Source: Achatina immaculata (lineage: Eukaryota; Mollusca; Gastropoda; Stylommatophora; Achatinidae). Taken from it: DNA of 64,000 bases. Positions 24,213 through 35,420 of the stretch are shown piece by piece. The translations under genes were made by a program, and so were the position numbers. Within the stretch, counting starts at the first letter, position 1. Every line of letters starts with the position of its first letter. The notes under the pieces were generated by a model. It had not been told where the DNA came from and did not search any database. It was given only the letters and a program-made list of their open reading frames with translations. Location of the stretch: assembly GCA_009760885.1 (NCBI GenBank), contig CM019716.1, forward strand, positions 4,097,501 to 4,161,500. The letters run 5' to 3'.

Positions 24213-24879
24213 TCATTTTGACACTCTATAATACCGACAGAAAATGCTAAAAAACGTCCTTCTGAAATTAGAACTCATCTTCAGGTACACAAAGAGGTTG
24301 ATGGTGGAGCTAAACGTCTCAAGAGCAAAGGTGGTTGACCACACAATAAAGAACATGTTCTCGTATTTGCGGTTGACGTTAAACTGAGGCTCGTAAACCA
24401 TCATGAAAAAGCTGAGAGTTCCCGGAATGAAGCAAATTACGAAAATTGAGGAAATAAAAGTCACCATTTTTACGACTTTCTTATCCTTAACAGATGCTGC
24501 TTCCATGGTGGAGGCGGATGATTGTCGCCATTTTGTTTTCCTGTTTAAATTAATAATGATGATGATGGTGCAGATAGCAACAAAGAGGAGAAGTACGGTC
24601 GACAGACCAACACTGTGGATTGGGAAGATAATGGTCTCGACAGTTTCCTTGTTTGGAGAGAAGACCAGGCGAAAGATCGTTCTGTTGGTGGATGCATCGA
24701 ACTGGCCGGCTAAACTGTTGACGAAGTAGAACGGGGAGAAAAGGATGCAAATAACGACGAAGATGGCGATGTTGATGACCTTGGTTCGGAAAGGGGTGAT
24801 GATGTTCTTCACTTTAAGCGGGAATGTGATACACAGACATCTCTCCAGGGAGATAAACGCAGTGATAAGACTGGTTACT
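24213..24879 (-). CDS. Gene B exon 3 (late TM3 to C-terminus)
   Basis: This 667-bp exon follows acceptor TTACTCAG; its first base completes the Arg140 codon. It encodes residues 141-361 and the stop. The C-terminal tail (FRRTFFSIFCRYYRVSK) is short and basic with one Cys. The same exon length occurs in gene C (51685-52351). Confidence 0.88.
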
Positions 24880-27800
24880 CTGAGTAAAATATAGAAAGAA
24901 ACAATTAGTTTTATTATCAATATCTAAGAACCATACCTCATTTCTATTTGTCTCTTCTTCCCCAGTAAATGTTACATGATTATTTTTATAGATATTTTTG
25001 AAGTAAAGATTTCGTTCTTTTTGTTTTCATTGTATCATCACCACATTGCATTTCTTTACTTCTTGCAAATGATTCTTTTGTGGAGTTTTACAACAGAAGC
25101 ATAATGTAAGAAAGTATTCTGTGAGGAATCAACCATAATTCTGTCCTTTTTCACTGGAATAATGATTCGTAGAACGCTAAGGCATAATCTCAACGTTCTT
25201 AGAAATATTTATTTAGAACTTCATCATTACAATCAGATGCTTCAATGTCCTCAGTGTAACAGTCAGTGAACAGGATCTCACGACACCGTGCTATCTGTTC
25301 TGCAGTACCAAAAGGGAGAACACCCTAGATATCTGTGCTGTTTCTCAGAAGTGAGTACCATATTTTGGGAGAACACCCTAGATATCTGTGCTGTTTCTCA
25401 GAAGTGAGTACCATATAAACCTCTCAGACAGGATCTTTACATGGAAGTGTGCTACGGGTCTGATAAACTGTGGTACGTCGGTCGTAATGATAACCATATA
25501 CCTCCATGACAGCCATCACTGCTGTCATCGTTACTAATTACATTTGGACATTAAATAATCTATAAATAATCCTAGCTTTTATTACACTAGGTTTAATTTG
25601 TCTTCTAACAATTACGCTTATTATTCAGAAAGTACAGTAGATGGAACTCATATACTTTAAATTCATTTTTCAAATTCATTTCACATTAAGAATTAATAAT
25701 TTTTGATAATGATGATAATAATTATGATTGTTGTCGAAGAAGAAGAAGATAATGATTATGATGACGACGACGACGACGACGACGACGATGATGATGATGA
25801 TGAACATTTAGTTCTTCACAAGCGAATTCTTGGCCTTAATTCTAATTGACGTCTTATACGTTTTATCACTAGTTCACAGAGTGTAATCAGAAGTGCATGA
25901 GTGTGTTCCAACGGTTTGTCGAGAGAATATTACCCGTTCAAAGCACTATCTCACTTCTATGGAAGGTTCTATGGAACCAGTTTCACTAGAATTTCGTGTT
26001 CAAGCTAGGATCAACGAGATCCCTGCTTTTCCTTTTGGTAAACTTCAACTGATAAGCCAACTAGAAAGCCATGAACCAGTTTTGTTTTGAAGAAATTAAG
26101 AAAAAAAGGACAACTACCTATATCGATTAGCCAAGAGTACTGTGTCACATTTTAGTCATCATCATCATCATCATCATATCTCTCTCTCTCTCTCTCTCTC
26201 TCTCTGAACCTTAAGTGCCCAAGGCGTATCAATCTTCCGCAAAGGTTTTCCACAAATGCCCGTCTTTTTGTCTTTTTTCCTGTCTTGCCCAAGTGAGCCC
26301 TCTATTGCTCAACATCCTCTCTGTTGTTCTTCTCCATGTCTCCTTTGATCTACCCTTACTTCACACCTTACACCCTGTGGTGTCCATCTTAGTGTTATTT
26401 TTGGTAATCGTCAGTCTTCCGGAGTTCATGTCCCAACCATCGCCAGCGCCTTTCATCAATATTTGGCTAAAGTACTTCTTCTTATCTTCAAAAGTTCCCC
26501 TTGGATCAACTGTGTTAAGAATACACTTATCTTAACAAAGTCTTGCCGTGGAACCAATGAATCCAGGACGTGACGAGCTTATGGATCTTTACAACAGTGG
26601 CTATCAGAATGATGTAAACAAAACAGAGCCAGCAGACTATAGGTAGCGGGTAATAGATATCGTTGAGGCACTTATCAGATTCCTCATACCAATGTCGGAG
26701 TGTCTCTGTGGAACTGTCTCAAAGCCATCTGGCCAGTAAGCGTTGCATGTGGATCTAACATGGAGAAGGGGCTTAATTACAGCCACCAGAGACTGGAAAA
26801 CAAAGTGTCTTCATGGCAGTCCTAGCAAGACCACAGTCTGACCTAGCAGGGAAAGGTGCTGAAGTCGGAGGTACCCAGCCAAAAGGCGCCTCACAAAAAT
26901 CAGGGTACCTCGCATCATCGCCAGTGTGCGTACGAAGAAGAAGAAGATCTTCAATTATTTATACTGATTTAGATACCAATGTAGAAAAATGTAAAATACC
27001 TGTTGAAACAAGCATGCGTGTATCCACCTGTCAGGTACACGACATCCATCGAGTTAAATGGCAAGTTCAAGCTTAAGAAGTGAGGATTATAGCAAATACT
27101 TGACCAGAACATTGTAACCACACATGCAAGGTCAGCTACCGCCAAGCCTAGAATATAAAGAAGAAAATGTATTTGACATGTGACAACAGACAGTTATTGT
27201 AAAACTAGATTTTCTTGTTTTTGTTCCTCGTGCTTTAGGGCTCCTTCGTTTACTCTTATACCCCGTCTTGATGATGACGGAGATGTTTAAGATAACAAAG
27301 CGCTAATGACTGCAGACTACGTCGTTTTGTTTCATTTCCAGGACTATACAAATGGCGATGGAATCTTACCCTACTAGGAGGCCGCAGGGAGAGATTTCTC
27401 AACAAACTGCACCTCAATGACTCTACGTGGACTATGTATATGTGCTGTAGAAACATCGTTTCTCCTTAGAGCACTTTACAAATGTGAGATTCACCTGGGT
27501 CACTCTTCTTCATCAATTTTAGACCATAACGAGCATTTCTTATCCCTGTTTAATCCAGACACATACACAACAGGAAAACACACTTTCATGGACACACTTT
27601 CATGGACACACTTTCATGGACACACTTTCATGGACACATTTATTACAAAAAAAAACTATTCTCAGGCCTCCAGCCCCACCTGTCTCTCTGGACATCCTCT
27701 GCAAACTCTGAAACATACTCACCTGTCTGACTGGGCATCTCCCACAAACACCCCAGCCCCACTTGTCTGTCTGGACATCTCCAACAAAGACTTCAGCCCC

Positions 27801-28358
27801 ACTTGTCCGTCTGGACATCCCCCACAATCACTTCAGCCCCACCTGTCAGACTGGACATCACCCGCAAACACCCCAGCCCCACCTGTCTGTCTGGACATCC
27901 CCCACAAAACACTCCAGCCACACCTGTCTGTCTGGACATCCCAAACAAAGACTTCAGCCCCACTTGTCTGTCTGGACATCCCCCACAAAACACTCCAGCC
28001 ACACCTGTCTGTCTGGACATCCCAAACAAAGACTTCAGTCCCACGTGTCTGTCTAGACATCCCCTACAAACACTCTAGTATACCCACCTAACAGACTGAT
28101 GTTGATGCCTTCTCTAAACCCGAGCTTGACAAACACAACGATGTTCACGATGTTTGTCCCGATGCCAGTGGCACTTATCAACCCACAAACAATAACCAGT
28201 ACCCCGACCTGGTATATTTGTCTGACCTCGTCGCTAACTGGGTCAACATCAATAGAACCCTGATCAAAAAAGGACACGACAGGTGTGGAACTCTCCGTGC
28301 TGTCTGTGATGACCTCAGCTGATGTCCTGTAAACGTTTGGTGACGCTGTTGCAGACAT
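24213..28358 (-). CDS. Receptor gene B: intact class A GPCR, chemosensory type
   Basis: A seven-transmembrane rhodopsin-like receptor expected at the plasma membrane. Three coding exons (28088-28358, 27000-27147, 24213-24879) give 361 residues. TM1 is about residues 49-77. TM2 holds LAVAD with Asp96. TM3 ends ERC (152-154) instead of DRY. TM4 is about 174-196 and TM5 about 221-250 with a Pro at 226. The third cytoplasmic loop is basic. TM6 carries ICFIP, and TM7 has NLFVY (334-338) where NPxxY is usual. N205 in NRT is a possible glycosylation site in the second extracellular loop. Intron phases are 1 and 2, and all junctions are GT-AG. No signal peptide is evident. The ligand is unknown; a chemosensory role is inferred from the local expansion and family resemblance. 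A peptide receptor is the main alternative. Confidence 0.85.
24880..26999 (-). other. Gene B intron 2
   Basis: A long intron homologous to intron 2 of genes A and C. It contains a direct duplication of about 55 bp at 25316-25425 (CACCCTAGATATCTGTGCTG occurs twice), a GAA/GAC/GAT microsatellite at 25733-25803, and a (ATC)n-(CT)n stretch at 26157-26204. A private insertion lies at about 26205-26950, ending in a (GAA)n run; it has no recognised coding capacity and its family is unknown. Confidence 0.6.
27000..27147 (-). CDS. Gene B exon 2 (TM2 to early TM3)
   Basis: This 148-bp exon has acceptor ATTCTAG and donor GTATTT. It encodes residues 92-139 plus halves of split codons 91 (Gly) and 140 (Arg). 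It includes the TM2 aspartate (LAVAD) and the TM2-end Trp105. No Cys lies 25 residues before the ERC arginine, where most class A receptors carry the disulfide Cys. Confidence 0.88.
27585..27640. repeat. 15-bp short tandem repeat in intron 1 of gene B
   Basis: The unit ACACTTTCATGG plus three bases is repeated about four times beside the 40-bp array. It is not present in genes A or C. Confidence 0.8.
27668..28087. repeat. 40-bp minisatellite filling the start of intron 1 (gene B)
   Basis: About ten 40-bp units (CAGCCCCACTTGTCTGTCTG, then GACATCTCCAACAAAGACTT and variants) run up to the exon 1 donor. Units of type CAAAGACTT and type CAAAACACTCCAGCCACACC alternate toward the exon, giving an 80-bp higher-order period. 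Genes A and C have about two units at the same place. The long plus- and minus-strand frames here (for example 27417-28091) are repeat artefacts. Confidence 0.92.
28088..28358 (-). CDS. Gene B exon 1 (start, N-terminus, TM1)
   Basis: The start MSATASPNVY was chosen because genes A and C have an ATG at the same place and homology fades upstream of it. The 271-bp exon encodes residues 1-90 plus one base. The N-terminus is Ser/Thr-rich and extracellular, followed by TM1 ending FVKLGF. The donor is GTGGGTATAC. Confidence 0.86.
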
Positions 28359-28915
28359 TATACTTTTGTCAGTTATATGTCTCTTTTATTTCCTGTTTTG
28401 AATTTGGTTATTTTAAAACTTATACTCAGTTATATACATTTCTGGTTTAACTTAAACTCTACTGTCTGTGCTGGTTTCACTTATAGAGCTTACACTGGCG
28501 TGAACTCTAAAGTAAATATAGATATGAATTCTGTAGTTTGTACTAGCCTGACTTATAGTTTTCTCATTTTCTTCTTCTTTTAAAATTGAGCTTAATTGTA
28601 ATGATTTCTATTAAATGAATTCCAGAGTTTACAATAATTAGAAGAATTTCAGTGTTTCCAGACTGAAAATGTGGACATATTCATGACGAGACACACAGCA
28701 AGCCCTATGAGATGCATGACGTTAAGGGAGGGTTAAAAATGTAAATTATTTTCAGTGTACTAGTTTTACGAGAAACGTCGCGTCCCTTATTGTTCCCACT
28801 GCTATTGTAACCGGTTATCTGAGCTGATCTTCGTTATATTTCTGGCATTATTTATGAAAAAAAAAGATTTGTAGTAAGTTTAAGATGACCTGGCCATTGT
28901 TAATCTATGAAACCT
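28359..28915. other. 5' flank of gene B (putative promoter region)
   Basis: Aligns with 14136-14400 and with 55439-55611 joined to 57554-57900, but without the LINE that interrupts unit C. A core promoter must lie here or at an untranslated upstream exon. No convincing TATA box or initiator could be chosen by eye. Confidence 0.45.
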
Positions 28916-29289
28916 CAATCAATCAAGTGCCGTGCCGCATGCCGTAGGCGATCATTTCTCTCCACAATTCCCTGTCTTTGGCGTTGATTATGAGATCCGC
29001 CGGTGATATCCTTCCCAGCCACACTGACTCTCCATCCAGTAACTTCTCTCTCTGTCTTCCTCTGTCTCTTCTTCCTTCAATTTTTCCAGTTGCCACAATG
29101 TGTTCCAGTTTTCTTTTCTCAGAAAATGCCCTACAAATCTCGCTTGTCTGCCTCTGATCTTTGCTGTAATTTGCCTTTTAACTCCAGCCTCTCTTAAGAT
29201 TTCTTCGTTGGTTTTCTTAGCTGTCCATTGTACTTTCAACATCCTTCTTATGAACCACATCTCCATGGCCTCTATTTCTCGCTGTACTC
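28916..29289 (-). mobile_element. LINE-G 3' fragment
   Basis: Flanked by TCTATGAAACCT (28904-28915) and TCTATGCAACCT (29290-29301), an imperfect 12-bp target-site duplication. The minus strand encodes EMWFIRRMLKVQWTAKKTNE, VKRQITAKIRGRQARFVGHF and RDRERSYW-like pieces of the LINE-G C-terminus. The tail is (TCAA)n in this orientation. It is absent at the matching places in units A and C. Confidence 0.88.
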
Positions 29290-29301
29290 TCTATGCAACC
29301 T

Positions 29302-29866
29302 AAGAGAGAACAAAAATGACAACCGAGATATGAGGTTCGATTTTTCTATCTACAGTTCTTGCACCTCAATTTTCAAATTAGACTAAGGAATGATTTTAAT
29401 GCCTTTTCCTTCGATAGCCTTTGGCTGTCTTTCCTCGGCAAACCTTGAACTTCTAATTTCCATTTCCGGACTGACACACGCTTACGGAATGATTGACTGA
29501 CAGCTAATAATAATGTGTCACATTACTTAGAGTTGAATCTGTGTACGATTTGTGTCGTGAACGCCGATATTTTTGTATTATTGTTCATTTGCTGTGAACG
29601 ATAGGCACTATTTATCTTCCAACTGTATAGTTTCCATGAAAATGTATACGTATAATTTATTAGTATACTTTTAAATTCTAAATCTGGGAATTATCACGTA
29701 CGTAGAAGTGTCTAATTTTCGTATAGTGTTAGAAACAAGCTCTTTTTTTCAGTGAAAACTGTCTTTGCTAAACTATAAAGAAATTTTATTAACACTCTCA
29801 CTCGAAAACTGACAATAGTCTCAAGTCAAAAAATTTCCTTCTGCCGTTTTTCATCTTAGTGTTTTC
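29302..29866. other. Unit B upstream spacer
   Basis: Aligns with 14460-14960 and 57950-58500 (AATAATGTGTCACATTACTT near 29508 and 58162). No gene was recognised. Confidence 0.5.
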
Positions 29867-30190
29867 AGTCAGTCAGTCATTTGCATGTCCTTTGCGGAAC
29901 TTTGTCTCCCTTTGCCTACAGCACTCCTGTAGGCCTACCAGTTGTAAGCAAGATGCCTGCTGCTGATGTATCCATTTGCAGATTATCAACGATGTCTTGC
30001 AGCCATCTTCGCCTTGGTCTTCCTCTCTTTCTTTTTCCCATTACGTACCCTTCCAAGACGGTCTTCTCTAGATTATCATGACGTTTAATGTATCCAAAAT
30101 ATTTAAGTTTTCTATGTTTAATCCTCTTTACTAGCCAGCCTTCTTCAATATTAAGTTCTTGTAGTATGGATATATTTGTTCATTTTATGA
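29867..30190 (-). mobile_element. LINE-S 3' fragment
   Basis: The reverse complement of the LINE-S C-terminus at 14984-15387, beginning with its (TGAC)n tail seen as CAGTCAGTCAGTC. It includes the complement of the GKRKRGRPRRRWQQ region near 30000-30050. The matching position in unit C (about 58535) is uninterrupted. An approximate target duplication (TTAGTGTTTT against TTATGGTGTG) is unclear. Confidence 0.8.
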
Positions 30191-30539
30191 ATAAATTATG
30201 GTGTGTTATTAACTTTAAATATAAGTCATAACTGAAGGAGTTTTACTCTGGGAAAAAAGACTAAAATTGTTTTTTCTCAGAATATTTTACATTTAAATTT
30301 CTTTTTACAGGCTTTAGAAGTCTAAATGTGTGTAACTTGTATGTAACAGTTTACTGATTTGTCAGGATTGCTTTCCCTGTGACAGATATGAGGTTAGTTC
30401 CTTTTGGTCACATAAAGTTATTGATGTGTTTAAGTGCGCACACGTTTCGAGACGCGCGAACTCACGACACTGACTGCGCAGAGCATGGACATTGTCAAAG
30501 GTTTGGCTTTGATTTTTGCTGAATGAATATTGTGAGATT
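30191..30539. other. Unit B upstream spacer
   Basis: Aligns with 15620-16000 and 58550-58860. No gene was recognised. Confidence 0.5.
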
Positions 30540-31025
30540 CACCATCACCATCAGGTGCCGTGCCGACTGGCGTTGGCTGTTATGTTTCTCCAGAGTACAC
30601 GATCCTTCATGCAGGCCATTAGATCAGTTGGTGATCTCCTCTCGCACCATCTCGTCAGACTTTCCAGTATCATTTCTCTTGGTCTTCCCCTGGCTCTTCT
30701 TCCCTTTATATTTCCTGTTGTTATAATATTTTCAATGTCCCCTCTTCTTATTGCATGTCCTACGAAAGTATATTGTCTCTCTCTTATTTTTTTCACACGA
30801 TTTTTGTATCTCCTGGTCTTCTCAAACATTCTCTGTTAGTTATTTTTTGCTATCTAAGGAATTCGTGACATTCTTCTAATAAACCACATTTCTGCTGCTT
30901 CCAATGACTTTTGTACAGACTTGCCTATTGTCCATGATTTACTTCCATATAACAAGATAAGTTCAATATAGCATTTTAGGACTCGTTTTCTAACATTCAT
31001 TGATAAAGATGTGTTGCATAATATG
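30540..31025 (-). mobile_element. LINE-T copy
   Basis: Bounded by the 10-bp target-site duplication TTGTGAGATT at 30530-30539 and 31026-31035. Unit C has the uninterrupted site TTGTGAGATTACGG near 58855. The minus strand encodes YTFVGHAIRRGDIENIITTG, RARGRPREMILESL and WRNITANASRHGT. The tail is CATCACCATCAGG in this orientation, that is (TGA)n. Confidence 0.93.
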
Positions 31026-31035
31026 TTGTGAGATT

Positions 31036-31389
31036 ACGGTCCGTTTATCTTTCGGAAAGAAAGGAGTCCTTGCCTTGGACTTTCACGTAGGGAAATGTGG
31101 GAAAGACAACTATGTCCTTAAAATTTTATTTTTATGTAAGTGCTATTGCTGTTTTAACGTACTGGCCTACCTGGGCATTACCCAGGAACCCCAAGTGCAT
31201 GTGCCCAACCAGCCCATGCAAATCTATGAATTTCTAATATTACCTGCATAGGCTAGAGAAGAATGGTGAGGGCCCAGTGTATTACTTTGTCCAGGAGTCC
31301 TCTATGCTATTAAGATGCTTACTGCATACTTTATCTTTATATGTTAAAGTAACGTTAGGTAAAGAGATGGAGAGCGACATATCTATATA
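31036..31389. other. Unit B spacer before the Tc1-like element
   Basis: Its first 100 bp align with 58860-58960. The remainder has no recognised gene or repeat. Confidence 0.45.
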
Positions 31390-32786
31390 CTGTTAAAAAA
31401 AAAGAATCTCAACAAGTACGATTCTGCGATTTGTACAGAAGTTTGCTAATCAGACAAGGGCAAATTGCCTGAAACGTTCACTTGGACATCAGCTTCACGT
31501 GCTGACCTGAATTGTATTCAGCGTTTGATTCGAGAGTACAGAAAACAGACAACATTTCTGACAATAACTCATGAGAGCTTCACGAGAATCCCGTGAAACT
31601 TACTGAACACAAAACTCACCGACCATGTTATTGAATGCCTATAAAAGATTGACGCTCTTCGAATCAGTTCATTCGAAAGTTTAATGTGGTTAGAAGCACT
31701 ATTAGTCGCCTTTGGAGACAATTTCAAGAAACTGGCTCAGTTGTAGACCGGCAGCGCAGTGGAAGACCCATAGTCACAACTCCTGCCGAAGACCGCTTCA
31801 TACGACTGCGTCACCTCAGGAATCGATCTGTATCTGCGTCCCTAACAGTCCAGTCAATGACGGCAGCTCGTCGAACTTCAGATCAAACAGTCAGGAACCG
31901 GATGCATGATGCTGGTCTTTGGGCTAGAAGACCCTACAGAGGTCCTGTCCTCAAGGACCTGCATCGCCCGAACCGACTGCAGTGGGCAAACCAGCATCGT
32001 CAATGGACTGTTGCGAATGATTGGAGAAGGGTTTGATTTAGTGATGAATCATTCTTTCTGCTCCAGCGACATGACAGACGGAGAAGATTTTATCGCAGAA
32101 TCAATGAGTGCTACGCCCAGAACTGCGTGGATGAGTTTCCTCACGTGGTGGTGGAGGTGTACTGGTGTGGGGGGGGGTGATCAACTTCATGGGAAGAAGT
32201 GACCTGGTGCAAATTGAAGGACGCCTGAATGCATAACGATACGTCGCTGAAATTCTTCGTCCTCGCGTCCTTCCACTTCTGGCTACACCAGGGTCGAATT
32301 TCAACAGGATAACGCTCGACCTCATGTGGCACAACTCACCCCCAGTTCCTCGCTGACAACAACGTCCAGACCGTTCCGTAGCCATCTATGTCATCAGACC
32401 AATAGAACACTTATGGGATTAACTCAACAATCAAGTCCGCCAGCGAGACGTGGGGCCAACCAATTTCCGGTAGTTGTCTCTTGCACTGCGGGAAGCGTGG
32501 GCAGCTATCCCACAACAACAGATGCAACGGTTAATCGGATCCAGATCAAGGAGATGTTGTTCTCTGATACAGGCCAGAGTAGGCAATACACCTTACTGAA
32601 ACGGAGGCCTCGGTCGCAAAGAATAAAAGTCCAAACCAAATTTAATGAACATCATTTCATTGTTGATGTCATAAAGTTTCATCATGCCAAGATTGAAACA
32701 TTAATTCCGTAAAATAAAATGTTGATACAAGTTTGAAATTTGGTGTCAGTTACGACTACAGTAGTGTTGCGTTTCCTTTTTGAACA
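31390..32786 (+). mobile_element. Tc1-like transposon, inactivated
   Basis: The ends begin CTGTTAAAAA and TGTTCAAAAA (right end read in reverse) next to TA, as imperfect inverted repeats. The plus strand encodes the Tc1-type helix-turn-helix part (STISRLWRQFQETGSVVDRQ, RSGRPIVTTPAEDRFIRL, TVRNRMHDAGLWARRPYRGP) at 31686-32036. The first catalytic Asp is in FSDESFF near 32040, the second in QQDNARPHVA near 32300 and the third acidic residue in PIEHLWD near 32400. At least two frameshifts separate these parts, so no functional transposase is encoded. The element is private to unit B. Confidence 0.9.
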
Positions 32787-33744
32787 TATATATATATGTG
32801 TGTGTGTATATATATAGTCACCACATCACAATTTTTGCTTTTCATTAATTTAAATACTTCATGGGAACGAAGAAAGAGAATTGTTATGGTTTTCAGAGAA
32901 AGGTATTGGCTTACACACGAAGCCAGAATTTTCAGCCAAAGAATTTGTGGTAAAGCTACAGAATGTCAGATTCTGCATGATTGTTGTCATCTTTTCTCAT
33001 AAAGGTGGGCATATCTTAAGGTCATAACAAGGCTCGATCTAAGAGAGAATTAATTAATATATTTGATTACATATGTAGTGATTTATCGTTAGAAGTACTA
33101 CATTTCGGTTTTATAAGGCAGTTTATAAGCAGATACATTTATATATGATTTTTAAAACCTCGTGATTATACTCAGTCACTGCGAATCAGTGACATTCTGT
33201 TGAAATGATCTTTGTCACTGTGAACCAGTGACCACTTGCTGAATTTAGCCTGGTCATTATGAACTAATGACCACCTGCTGAAATGGCCTCGTTTATTGTA
33301 AACCTAAGAGCATCTGTTGAAATTATCTTTGTCATTGCGAAATGGAGCAGACATGTTGAAATAACCGATTACACTGCGACAATAGCATATGTGCGATGCT
33401 GCTATGTATGTTCAGCATTACTGTTTTAGCAGTATGGATGATAACTGGGTTTTTTTTTCCACTGAAAGGGCGTTTCTCGCCTTGTGAGTGTTCATCTCTG
33501 TTAGTTTTGGATAGGTCTTAGGGTAAATGTTACAGAAACTAAACTAATATCTGAACACTTGCATTTAACACACTAGTCCCTAGACGATCCCATAATCCAA
33601 TATGTATAAGATTCTGATTATTAAATTATCATTACAAACAAAAATACTATTAAAACAAAAAAGTAAATCTATAGCCAGCAGAACATAGCTTTGCTATATT
33701 TATTTCCAGACATTTTGTGAGGCACTGTTTGTCTCATCATCATC
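32787..33744. other. Duplicon sequence shared with units A and C
   Basis: Aligns with 17315-17480 plus 18300-19324, and with 60900-61194. A (TATG/TA)n run lies at 32787-32816. No gene was recognised. Confidence 0.5.
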
Positions 33745-35420
33745 AGGTGCCGTTACTATAGGCGTTGACGATCATACTTCTCCACAGCTCTCGGTTTTTT
33801 TATATTTTCCATACGCTCGGTCGGTATTTTTTTTTTTTATTTCGCTGTTGTGTTAGAATGTTCATGGTTTTCTTTATTGATCTTCTCCTGCATCTCTTTC
33901 CATTGATCTTTTCTCTTGTTGTGATGTTTAGAAGCCTTTCCCTTCTCATCATATGTTCAATCAATGATGACTGTTACTTTCTTATGGACTTAATTAGGTT
34001 CCATTCTACATTTTCCTGTGTTAGACATTCACTGTTTGCCATCTTTCCTGTCTGTAGTACTCTTAACATTCTTCTAAGAAATATTCTTCTAAGAAACATT
34101 CTTCTAAGAAATATTCTTCTAAGAAACATTCTTCTAAGAAACATTCTTCTAAGAAACATTCTTCTAAGAAATATTTTTCTAAGAAATATTCTTCCAAGAA
34201 ACATTCTCCCAAGAAATATTCTTTCAAGAAACATTCTTCTAAGAAATATTCTTCTAAGAAACCAGATTTCTGTTGCCTCAAGTGAAGCAAACATTGATCT
34301 GATCGTTGTTCATGATTCGCTTCCACAAAGTAGGATAGGCTAAGTACCGCATATTAGAGTTCTCTTTCAGTGGCAGAGATGCATTGCGTAAGATGTTTCT
34401 CATTTGGTTGAAAGCTGTTTTGGTTTGGAATATTCTGTTCTTTATTTCAGAGCTGAGTTTCCCATCTTTCGCTTGTTTGTATTTGCTTCTTATTTCTTTG
34501 TCAAAAGTGTCATTTTCTTCGTCCTTTTTGTGATATTTTGTTTTATTCATGAGCTACGGTACTTCTGATGTCATTCACTTCTTCTTTACTATTTCTTTCG
34601 ACTTTTTTTCTCTTCTTGTCTGATGAATTGAATCTCATAGGATTTTCAACTGTTCATTCACTGCTTTTAAGTAGGTCGATCTCTAGCTTGATGTTTCTTC
34701 TTATGTTTTCTTTAGTTTTCCTTTTATTTTGTCACATAATAGATCATGGCCACTACTGCGGCCAGCTCTTGCCAAGACTTTTGTTGTTAATAAGGCATTT
34801 CGTCATCCTTTGTCGATAAGAATATAGTCGGTTTGATAAAAAGCCTTTTTTTCTGGGCTGCTTCATGAAATTAGTCTTATCTGGTTATGATTATATCTGT
34901 GTTTCCAATATTCATATTTTGTGTTCACCTTTGTTCACTCTATTCATTTATTTCTTCGATCACTGGTCATTCTCAGACCATACCCCCCCCCACTGCATCT
35001 TTTATTTTTCAGTTGTGACTTTGGTATTAGAATCCAAATTTTACCGTATTAATTTCTTGTAATTTGTTATGATTCATAGCTTGTTCTAATTCATTATAAA
35101 ACGTTACGATATTTTCTTCATAATTGTCAGCTGTTGAATGATTTACATGTACAATATTTACACTTGTAAATTCAATTCTTCTGAACTAGCATTAGATCTG
35201 ACATATTCCAAACTTCTTTAAGTCCTTGTGTTAGTTCCTATTAAAAGATTATCACTATTTCTCGTTCATGTTTATCCCCTCCTGAGTGTATGATTGTGTG
35301 CTGTCCTGGATCAATTCTTCCTCCACATGTCTGTCTTTCTTCACTCATTCTTAGGATGTTAATTTCCATTCTGTTTATTTCTTTTATTAGATTTTTCTAG
35401 TTTTCCTATCTGATATAACG
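33745..35420 (-). mobile_element. LINE-D relic, copy in unit B, 3' portion
   Basis: An antisense LINE beginning at its 3' end near 33745 (CATCATCAGGTGCCG, the reverse complement of CGGCACCTGATGATG) and extending to the gypsy insertion. The minus strand carries IKNRIFQTKTAFNQMRNILR and NASLPL, typical of the post-RT region. The LINE resumes at 43159 after the gypsy element. Plus-strand frames such as 33765-34343 are antisense artefacts. Confidence 0.75.
34068..34262. repeat. 15-bp expansion inside LINE-D, 13 copies
   Basis: ATTCTTCTAAGAAAC and close variants are repeated thirteen times in register. In LINE-T and in the unit C LINE-D the same place has a single ATTCTTCTAATAAACC or TTTTTCTAGAAAGCAC. 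A one-unit codon block has therefore expanded only in this copy. Both strands stay open through it. Confidence 0.92.

Noticed and set aside
27417..28091. A 224-codon plus-strand frame with Ser-Gly-His-Pro repeats
   Set aside because: It is produced by the 40-bp intron-1 minisatellite on the antisense strand of gene B; other frames through the array are equally open.
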